DNA of 17,304 nt from JAJBWD01 sp041821285. Lineage in GTDB: Bacteria > Bacillota > Clostridia > Clostridiales > Clostridiaceae. Made by a program: the position numbers and the translations under genes. This document shows, piece after piece, positions 6,383 through 14,000 of the stretch. The stretch spans positions 1 through 17,304 of the forward strand of contig JBGUER010000053.1 in the NCBI GenBank assembly GCA_041821285.1, in the 5' to 3' direction. Position 1 is the stretch's first letter. Every line of letters starts with the position of its first letter. Below the pieces are notes generated by a model. It was not told where the DNA came from and searched no databases. It worked only from the letters and a program-made list of their open reading frames with translations.

Positions 6383-8074
6383 TTATTTATAAATTCCTTG
6401 CGGTGCCAAATACATATCAATGTATCCACTTGAACCATTATCCCATTCCCACTTTAATTCATTATACATTTCTGCTATATATTGCTCATCAGAAGCTGCA
6501 ACCACACCCACATAACCATAGGTAGCATCATATGTTTCCCACCAGAACTTCAATCCCATAAAATCCTCAGTTGCGACCTTTTTAGATATGTATACATATC
6601 CACCAGAAAATACTCTTAATCTATGATCTATCTCGTCACTAGCATTAGCAATCATACTCTTAAATTGTTCTATATTTAGAGTTCTGATATCATATTGTTT
6701 TTCTTCATCATATTGAAACATCATACTTACATATGATGAAAGTTCAATGACTTTTGAAAATTCAGCTTTTAATTTCCAATATAAATCATCTCTAAAACTC
6801 ACACCCCCCACTGCTAATTTTCTATTTATCAATTCCTTAATTGCTTTTTCAAAAATAATATCTGATGATACTAAAATAACACCATTTATATTTCCTTCAT
6901 TTAGCTGAATATATTCGGAAAATGCTTGCGCTTTATCGTTTTTTATTTCATTCAAACAAACTGCTTCGTGAATTGCTATTTTTCTTATTAACTCAGTTTC
7001 ATTACTGTACAACACCACTATTCTTCTACAACTTTTTACCACCAGTCGTTCAATAAGTTGTTTAAATCTTCCCACTGAAAACTGATTTAATATTATATCG
7101 CAGTCAATATCCATTGATTGAATACGATCTTGAAAGTTATCCATATCAATGACAATATCTACTTGCTTCCTTGAATAATTATCACACTTTTCCTTTAGAA
7201 TATCATATATAGCTTTTTTCCTTAAAGCTCGGTATGCCTTTGCTTTTATTCTATTTGAATATTTCACGGTACTAACATCCTTAACAACGTTTCCTTGTCC
7301 ATAATTTTTGATATATTCAATGCCCTCCTGCATACTATCAATTATTCCATTTATTTCAGACATTAGTCCCACTAATTCACTATACTCTGTTGTGCTCAAC
7401 ATGCTAGATACCTTTTTACATTCAGTCTGATAATCCTCGTATTTATTAATATCTAAATAAAAACCACCATCTTCACTTGCATTTATTATCCATTCCCACG
7501 CATTCTGAATATATGCAACAAGTGACATAGCACTTTTTCTTGCTTCATTTTCTTCCTTTGTATCATTTTTTCCAAACTCACTTTTTAAATACTTTAAAAC
7601 TGTCATTAATTCCTCTGTGTCCATATCATTAAATCTTTGCAAAAGAGAATTCAAATCATAAACGTCCTCTTTCCAATTAAATTTAATCTTTCCCTGATAA
7701 TTTTTCATATCAACAGTATATGAATCTTGTTTGTCACCTAATACAAACATAATAAAGTGAGGATACTTTTCATATACTTCGTGTAGCATAACTTTATCTA
7801 AGGAATTAACAATTTTTGCGCTAGTTTTCGTTGTGCTTACTTGAACTCCGATTCCATTATCTTCGTCACCTAAATCAATCCCAGGGTAATTTTTTATTTC
7901 CCCATTTAAATTTTTCAACTCATATCCATAGGCATCGTTCATTAAACGTCTTACAATGTTTTCCCAATGCTTATTATCATCAAACAACCCTAACTCATTT
8001 TTGGACTCTATGTTTCTTTTCTCATTATTAATCAACTCAATTAATTCATCAATAATTCTATTCTTTTCAAGAAT
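6383..8074 (-). CDS. SMEK-domain protein with nuclease-like N-terminus, about 563 aa, likely ATT start
   Basis: The first 140 residues match the SMEK family: a start helix (IIDELIELIN), then KNYPGIDLGDEDNGIGVQVST followed by TSAKIVNSLDKV and IMFVLGDKQ. The D-(x)n-QVS arrangement resembles a PD-(D/E)XK nuclease core with D and Q/S in place of the usual D-ExK, so activity is uncertain. The rest (about 160-560) is mostly helical and unrecognised. The only in-frame standard start is TTG at 8035, but it lacks a ribosome binding site and would cut off the first conserved helix. AAGGGGAGGG (8090-8081) is ideally spaced to an in-frame ATT at 8074, so I place the start there. The gene is the most downstream of four minus-strand genes, with a spacer of over 400 bases before it, so it probably has its own promoter. 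A role in phage defence is inferred from context. Confidence 0.75.
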   Translation of the reverse strand: MLEKNRIIDELIELINNEKRNIESKNELGLFDDNKHWENIVRRLMNDAYGYELKNLNGEIKNYPGIDLGDEDNGIGVQVSTTKTSAKIVNSLDKVMLHEVYEKYPHFIMFVLGDKQDSYTVDMKNYQGKIKFNWKEDVYDLNSLLQRFNDMDTEELMTVLKYLKSEFGKNDTKEENEARKSAMSLVAYIQNAWEWIINASEDGGFYLDINKYEDYQTECKKVSSMLSTTEYSELVGLMSEINGIIDSMQEGIEYIKNYGQGNVVKDVSTVKYSNRIKAKAYRALRKKAIYDILKEKCDNYSRKQVDIVIDMDNFQDRIQSMDIDCDIILNQFSVGRFKQLIERLVVKSCRRIVVLYSNETELIRKIAIHEAVCLNEIKNDKAQAFSEYIQLNEGNINGVILVSSDIIFEKAIKELINRKLAVGGVSFRDDLYWKLKAEFSKVIELSSYVSMMFQYDEEKQYDIRTLNIEQFKSMIANASDEIDHRLRVFSGGYVYISKKVATEDFMGLKFWWETYDATYGYVGVVAASDEQYIAEMYNELKWEWDNGSSGYIDMYLAPQGIYK

Positions 8075-8491
8075 ATTATCCCCTCCCCTTTCAACCTAAA
8101 GCTCAATAACATTATAAAACATATTTTCATCAATTAGGTAGCTGTTTGTATAATAAACAATTTTATAATATTTTCACATCCCGCCTCCAGAATGCAAGAA
8201 CTTTACATGTTCCGTAACACTTTATGTAACTTTCCGTTTTTGCCCACAATTGTAAAATAATTGATTCTCACATAATTACTACTCTTCGAGCATGTAAAAA
8301 CTAGTTCTTGATCACGTTATCTATTCATTTACTAAATAAAAACGATCAGTTCAGGGGGGATGATAATGAATTATTAATACAATTTATTGCATTGGCTAAT
8401 TAAAAAACATTTTAATTAATGAAATCCAGAATTACTAATCATCTGCTTTAACTGTTATTTTGAAAACATCATCTCGGCGGTTGATAAATTT
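8075..8491. other. Spacer holding gene remnants, no intact gene
   Basis: The minus strand contains a coding-like frame near 8174-8275: ENQLFYNCGQKRKVT, a TAA (8224-8222), then SVTEHVKFLHSGGGM and TGA. A TATAAT occurs on the minus strand around 8127-8132 without a good -35. The plus strand has a strong-looking Shine-Dalgarno (cagggggg, from 8352) before ATG codons near 8361, but that frame closes after five codons. The interval looks like decayed gene material plus the leader of the SMEK gene. Confidence 0.35.
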
Positions 8492-8549
8492 TCATATCAC
8501 ATTATTCTCAAAGAAATCATGCTCGGTTTCAACCTCCATAGCAAACACT

Positions 8550-9701
8550 TTATCTTCTTGTTTTTTTCCACACTTTATACTTTACATTGTATTTTTCATA
8601 GTACAATCTTCTTAATTCCTTGTCTTTCATAACTTCTTTTGCTAAATCCCAAGTCAATTCCAATTGTATCTCTTTATTATTTTTATTAATTTTCGGAAAA
8701 CATTCTTTAATTGTCTCTACATTTCCTGACCATATTGCTGTGTTTATTTTTTTATATAAGATATCCTCTTCACTTTCTTCACCATCTTCAAGCAATTCGG
8801 GATGTTCCTCATAATACTCAGCCTCATCTTCTGCTCTTTGGCTCATTTCCTCAATGTATTTCTCGATATACTCATCGGAATTAGTATAAACCTCATGATA
8901 CCATAAATCATCTAATTGTTTCACAATCCACTTGTTTTCTGATATTGCCATTTGTGAAACAAAGTCAAACATTTTCATTATACGATTCATTTGAATAATC
9001 ATCATGTGCATAATTTTAATTCTTGTATAATATATTTCTTGTTCAGTTAAATTCTTACCATTTAAAATGTTAAGATATTTTCCACATTCATTTATGATAC
9101 TAAAATACTTTAGTCTGTCATATTCCTCCTGTGTAATAACATTGTCTAAAAGAAAACTTTCAAATGGTATACCTTTATACTGGCTTAATAACTCATTATA
9201 AAATATAAGTGGGACATCCACCAACTTTTCCAATCTTTTTCTCTTTGCTTGATCCTCCATCGTTCCTATCTCTATCTTTTCAAGCTGTTTAAGAAAGTCC
9301 GATATTTCTCCTGTATCCTCAATTGGCAGTAGAAAATATTTCTTTAGCTCTTCTCTAACTCTATATTCATTTATATTTTGTGCTATGCAAATATACAAAT
9401 TTTTTGTTGCTCTATATAACGGATTTAAGAGCATTTTCTTATACCTCAACACTTTTTTTCGTTCTATTCTGCTATTTATGATTTCAATATATAATGTAAC
9501 TAATGCAGAAGTAACAACTCCAGTACCAAGCCCTACTGCAATGTTTTTCATATCTTGATCAGATATCCAGTATGAGGCAATCAATAAACATAAACCTATT
9601 GTAATAATAATTATTATTGCAATATATAAACGATTAAGTTTTTGCAGAACTTTATAAATAACTTTACATATCTTCTTTTTGATTTTGCGACTTTTTTTCA
9701 T
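8550..9701 (-). CDS. Two-helix membrane protein of unknown function, 383 aa
   Basis: A lysine/arginine-rich N-terminus (KKSRKIKKK) is followed by two hydrophobic helices, about residues 24-45 (IAIIIIITIGLCLLIA) and 53-75 (IAVGLGTGVVTSALVTLYI), then a long cytoplasmic-looking helical domain with a very acidic stretch near 285-320 (EEHPELLEDGEESEED). No enzymatic motif is seen. The ATG has a gaagga ribosome binding site. The gene ends after a run of seven A (8567-8561 on the minus strand). Shifting one frame there would replace the last residues TRR with QEDKVFAMEVETEHDFF and a tail ending NNVI, stopping at 8492. It sits between the metallopeptidase and SMEK genes on the same strand and might be a membrane partner of that set; a spacer of 301 bases on its upstream side argues against tight operon coupling. 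Confidence 0.7.
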   Translation of the reverse strand: MKKSRKIKKKICKVIYKVLQKLNRLYIAIIIIITIGLCLLIASYWISDQDMKNIAVGLGTGVVTSALVTLYIEIINSRIERKKVLRYKKMLLNPLYRATKNLYICIAQNINEYRVREELKKYFLLPIEDTGEISDFLKQLEKIEIGTMEDQAKRKRLEKLVDVPLIFYNELLSQYKGIPFESFLLDNVITQEEYDRLKYFSIINECGKYLNILNGKNLTEQEIYYTRIKIMHMMIIQMNRIMKMFDFVSQMAISENKWIVKQLDDLWYHEVYTNSDEYIEKYIEEMSQRAEDEAEYYEEHPELLEDGEESEEDILYKKINTAIWSGNVETIKECFPKINKNNKEIQLELTWDLAKEVMKDKELRRLYYEKYNVKYKVWKKTRR

Positions 9702-9775
9702 CTGATTCTTATCCTTCTTTCCTTATGTATAAAACTAAAATAAAGCCAGCAAATATGACTTATAAAATTCATAAA

Positions 9776-9943
9776 TTATGCGTAAAGTTCCTCCGTCATA
9801 CTAGTTATGTGATTTATATACTTCACATTGCTATAACTCGCTTGTCCTTGATCAATAAATATAATGGGAAGTATATACTGCTTCGTCTCTAGTGAAGATT
9901 ATAAAGATACCCCTTCTCTTATAACTTCCAATTTATCTATACT
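9776..9943 (-). pseudogene. Coding-like frame with one internal TAA
   Basis: The minus strand reads SIDKLEVIREGVSL, a TAA (9901-9899), then in the same frame SSLETKQYILPIIFIDQGQ, ASYSNVKYINHITSMTEELY and A before a TAA at 9778. Composition across the stop is uniformly protein-like and there is no start codon with a ribosome binding site. It looks like the 3' end of a lost gene lying between the metallopeptidase and membrane-protein genes. I do not recognise the family. The remaining spacer (9702-9775 and 9944-10002) shows nothing further beyond the ribosome binding site of the downstream gene. Confidence 0.5.
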
Positions 9944-10002
9944 TTAATCAAGTGATTTTCTCATGAAATTTTATTTTGACTGTTTCGCATTATACTTTTA
10001 AT

Positions 10003-11001
10003 CTACTTCAATATGTTAAATCCAATATTTTGGTATAAAACATTAATATATTTGTCTACCTCTTGGAATGCTTCGCTTTCAATTTTTAAACTTAATTTTT
10101 TTCTTATTATATTAATTCTTTTTACAATGGACGGATGTTTCACTCCATCTATATGTACATCTCCATAGAAAGAGCTTGCAATTAATGGAATATACACACT
10201 AGCAAACTGATGTAGACCGTAATTATTTCCGTCATATGTATATGCGCTTTTCAAATACTCAAATGAAAAATCAACACTATACCGATCAGCTAAAAACTCA
10301 TATGACTTTAATGTTTCTTTATCGTTAGTGGGCTTTTCAGTATGTCCGTAATAGTGATGCCCCACCTCATGACCTAATAAAGTTGCTGTTCCAATTTCCT
10401 CTATCTCTCTTGAATATGAAATATACTTATCTGTAAATCTAGAACTTTCAAATATACGATCATAAATCATCATTTTAATTTGAATTAAGTTAAATTCATT
10501 ATTAAAATTCACATTATTATTGTATCTAAGAATATTTGCTTTAAGTAATTGCTTTAAAATTGATTCTTCTATTTCTCCAATACTTTCGTTATACATAAAG
10601 AATATAGCAAAAATATCCGATAAAAGCTGAATTCTCTTTAAAATATTACTATCAATCTCAATATAATATGATCCATCAGTGTACTGTGGATATGCTCTAC
10701 CTATCATTGCTTTTTCATATGGGATATTTGCAACTTTTAGATTTGACAATATATCTAATGTTCTTTGATTTTTCGTATTTTCCATAACATAGTTCAAAAT
10801 CATTTCAATAACCATATCATTACTTTTTTCAACATGATCATTTTCTAAATCCTTTACTAGTTTATCTAGTTCATCATCACCAATACCTGAAATGGCTTTA
10901 TTTTCTTTACAAAGTTGATAAAAGTCTTTTATTTCATCGTATTGAGTATGCCCACTTGCTCTAAGAGTTCTATTAAAGAAAACCTCTCCTGATTCACTCA
11001 C
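10003..11001 (-). CDS. HExxH zinc metallopeptidase (M48-like gluzincin), 332 aa
   Basis: The protein carries HEVGHHYYGH (211-220), the HExxH zinc site with H211, E212 and H215, followed by SYEFLADRYS (233-242) whose E235 is the expected third ligand. HPSIVKRI (289-296) matches the HPS/P..R element after the active site in M48 peptidases. The N-terminal 200 residues are helical and unassigned. There is no signal peptide or membrane helix, unlike HtpX or Ste24, so it should be a soluble cytoplasmic protease. The start is GTG 11001 with gagagg about 9 bases upstream. It follows the caspase-fusion gene by 97 bases on the same strand, so co-transcription is likely. A paired caspase and metallopeptidase suggests one may activate or be a substrate of the other, which is inference. 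Confidence 0.85.
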   Translation of the reverse strand: MSESGEVFFNRTLRASGHTQYDEIKDFYQLCKENKAISGIGDDELDKLVKDLENDHVEKSNDMVIEMILNYVMENTKNQRTLDILSNLKVANIPYEKAMIGRAYPQYTDGSYYIEIDSNILKRIQLLSDIFAIFFMYNESIGEIEESILKQLLKANILRYNNNVNFNNEFNLIQIKMMIYDRIFESSRFTDKYISYSREIEEIGTATLLGHEVGHHYYGHTEKPTNDKETLKSYEFLADRYSVDFSFEYLKSAYTYDGNNYGLHQFASVYIPLIASSFYGDVHIDGVKHPSIVKRINIIRKKLSLKIESEAFQEVDKYINVLYQNIGFNILK

Positions 11002-11098
11002 AACAGTTACCTCTCAATCATAAAATTTTTGATAAGTAATAATACTTCATAAGTGCTGTTAAATTATACATTGATTTTAAATTTTCTAATAAAGCATC

Positions 11099-14000
11099 TT
11101 ATTTAACTTCGGTTATAACATTTTCATAGCTTGAATCAAGTATTGTTTTAGGATTTTGATTCCAGTTATATTTGCTTTTAGCATATTGGGATACCTTTAG
11201 AGATAAGAAATCCCCCAGTTTTCTATCTGTGATGTATTGATGATCAAGGATTACTTCATCCACCGATTCATTAATTGCTTTAGTCAAAAAATAAGTCCAT
11301 ATACCATTTTCTAATGTATCACAAGAATATGAACTTTGTCCTGGATTACACGATAGGAATATTGAATAACTCTCAAACTCGCTTGAAATAATATTAAACT
11401 CATCTTCATTGATATTGGCAATATGACTTCTTTCATTTTCATTATCAAAACTTTTGGCACATGCATCTATAAATATAAATGCATTCTTACACTTAGATTG
11501 TTGCAAAGGGTCTAGAAGAATTTTACGTAAAGATATTGCTGTTTCAGCTATATTAAATGGATGTATATCGTATGTTGACAAATAATTTGTCTTTCCATCA
11601 TGAAACCCATGTCCAACATAATAAAAAACCAGCCTATCGTTTTCAGTTAAACTATAAAATAAACTTCTAAGCTCGTAATCCAAGTTACTTTTCAAAGCTT
11701 CTTCATTTTTCCATACATAAATATTTTTTTCATCTATATTCATTGAGGATATTAACATTTCTTTAAATCGTAAAGCATCTTTAATAGCGAATTTCACATC
11801 ATCTACTTGATTGTCTGGTCTCACTGCATAATTTTCGATTGCAATAATTATTGCAATCGTTTTTTCAATTTTAGGATTATTTATTATATACTTATTCTTG
11901 GTACTACTTGATTCTGGTTTGGTTATATCTAATTCTCTAATATACTTTTTGTTATTTAGAAGTATATCTTCATTAGCTATTTTTGTTTCAATAACAAATA
12001 CTAATTCTTCACCCTTTTTTATCCAGTCAAAAGTCACATCAGGCGTAGGGTTAAGCATTGAGATTGCTTTGTTTGTTATATCAATCACATTGAAATCAGT
12101 ACTTAAACCAACGACTTCATTATTTGTAGGAGATATTTCTTTTATACCAAATAGAATAGTACCTCCCTTTGTATTAGCGAAGGATGCGATTACTTTTGCT
12201 GTTTTTTCAGGTGTAAAAGGCACAGCATCAAAATCTAATACTACAGATTTTGGATTATTAAATTCAATATCTTTAGTATTGATTTGTTTGATTGGTATTT
12301 TATTAATTTTTGTCATTTTCAAGAGCTGACCAAGTGTAAATTGCTTAGGAGGTGTAACTCCATCTTCATACCAAACTTCTGCATCTACATATTCAAGGAC
12401 ATCAAATTCAGAATCATAATAGAGTCTAATTTTATCATTATCTGATGGTCTAGCAACCACTTTTATATCATTTCCATTTTTAGTTATGCCTCCTATAATA
12501 CTTTTTGACATTACATAAGCTGATGCACAATCATATTCTGGTAATGTATTAAGATGTTTAAGTACATTATCTACTGCTCTTGGTATAAGTGATTCTATGT
12601 ATATTTTCTTACTAATATCATGCAACGAATCTTCATAAAAGTCTTCGGTTGAATTACTATTTTGGATATCTTCAATATTCTGTAAGGCAGTTACATTAGT
12701 ATCTACTATCAAATAATCTGATGGAATTTCGATATCTTCTTGGGAAAAGTATTTTTGTATTTCATTGCTTTCAGCTCTTAGTAAAAAATCCAGTTTACTA
12801 CTATATCCCTCTAATCCTAAATAAGTGCATAAAACATCAGCTAATCTTAATAATACACTGTTTGAATTCCACGGATTTGTTACATAAAGTTTGTTTTCAT
12901 CAAAATGCAAATTTACATGTTTCGAAAAACTTATTTCATCATATGTGATTTTTAACTCTTCTGATTCAAAAATTTCCAAACCATTAATTTTATCATGTAT
13001 TAGTAATAGTTTTTGTTTTATATTATCATCCTCTTCATCATGTTCTACCCATATTTTAAGATATGGAACGATACTATTTAACTTTTTCTTTAAACTATCA
13101 CATATTTTTTCATTATCGCATACTAATTTAAATTGACTTTGACTCAATAAATTCACTTGAAAATAAGTCAGCAACTTTTTCAGATTCTGATGACTTTTAT
13201 TTTTAGCATTTAATTTTATAAAAGCATATTGTTCTTGGAAAATAGACTCATTTCCATCTATAAAATAATATAAGTTAATACACTCTGTAAAAATGTCTTT
13301 ATTATTCAACAAACAATTGCTTTTAGACCATATTTTTATTTTTTCAATATCGCTTTCATACCAGTTAACGCATTTATCTAGCAATATTGAGTAAATTGAT
13401 TGTAATTTTTCATTGTTTTCATTTCTAATACTACCATCATCTTGAATATCAGAAGAAATCAGTAAAAGTATATCAAGATAGTTTTCTAAATCTAGTTCAG
13501 TTTTAAATTGAAAAAAAGCCTTCCAGTCTTGTGATAACTCAATCCCCTTAAACACTGGTAAATACTTTCCAGCAATATTAACTATTTCATCTGTATTTAA
13601 AAATACCTCTGTAGACGTATATGTTTCTCCATTAAGTGTTGGAATAGCTTTTATATTTTTAATAAACCATGGTAAATAGTTAGCAATTTGATTACCATTT
13701 GTCCGACCATCCATGTTGTGATTTCCCCAATATGCTGTTGCTTTTTTATTAACTTCCAAGAGAGTATTATTCTCTATAAAATCTCGCCAAAAAACAAAAC
13801 TTAACTTGTTATTATTTTCTAAACTATTTATTAAATTTAAACTGACAATATCAGAAAACTCATCAGCCCAAAATATACTAATATAGGGTGCAAATTTCAT
13901 ATCTTCTGTACTAAAAAATTTTGCTTTAAATCCATAATTAATTAACTTAGATTTGGGTTCCTTTTTTTTAAATTCAATTGGCTTAATTCCATCCTTAACA

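Noticed and set aside
6301..6525. 74-codon plus-strand ORF at the 3' end of the SMEK gene
   Set aside because: It starts from TTG without a ribosome binding site and is mostly antisense to the SMEK gene.
8350..8375. Strong Shine-Dalgarno-like sequence followed by ATG on the plus strand
   Set aside because: The frame closes after about five codons, so no gene is supported.
5909..9943. Stop-codon recoding as the reason for interrupted frames
   Set aside because: The interruptions use both TAG and TAA, and TAA, TAG and TGA all end clear genes in this window, so decay is simpler than an altered code.
11898..12329. 143-codon plus-strand ORF inside the caspase-fusion gene
   Set aside because: It is fully antisense to the AlbA_2 region, whose minus-strand coding is clear from family motifs.
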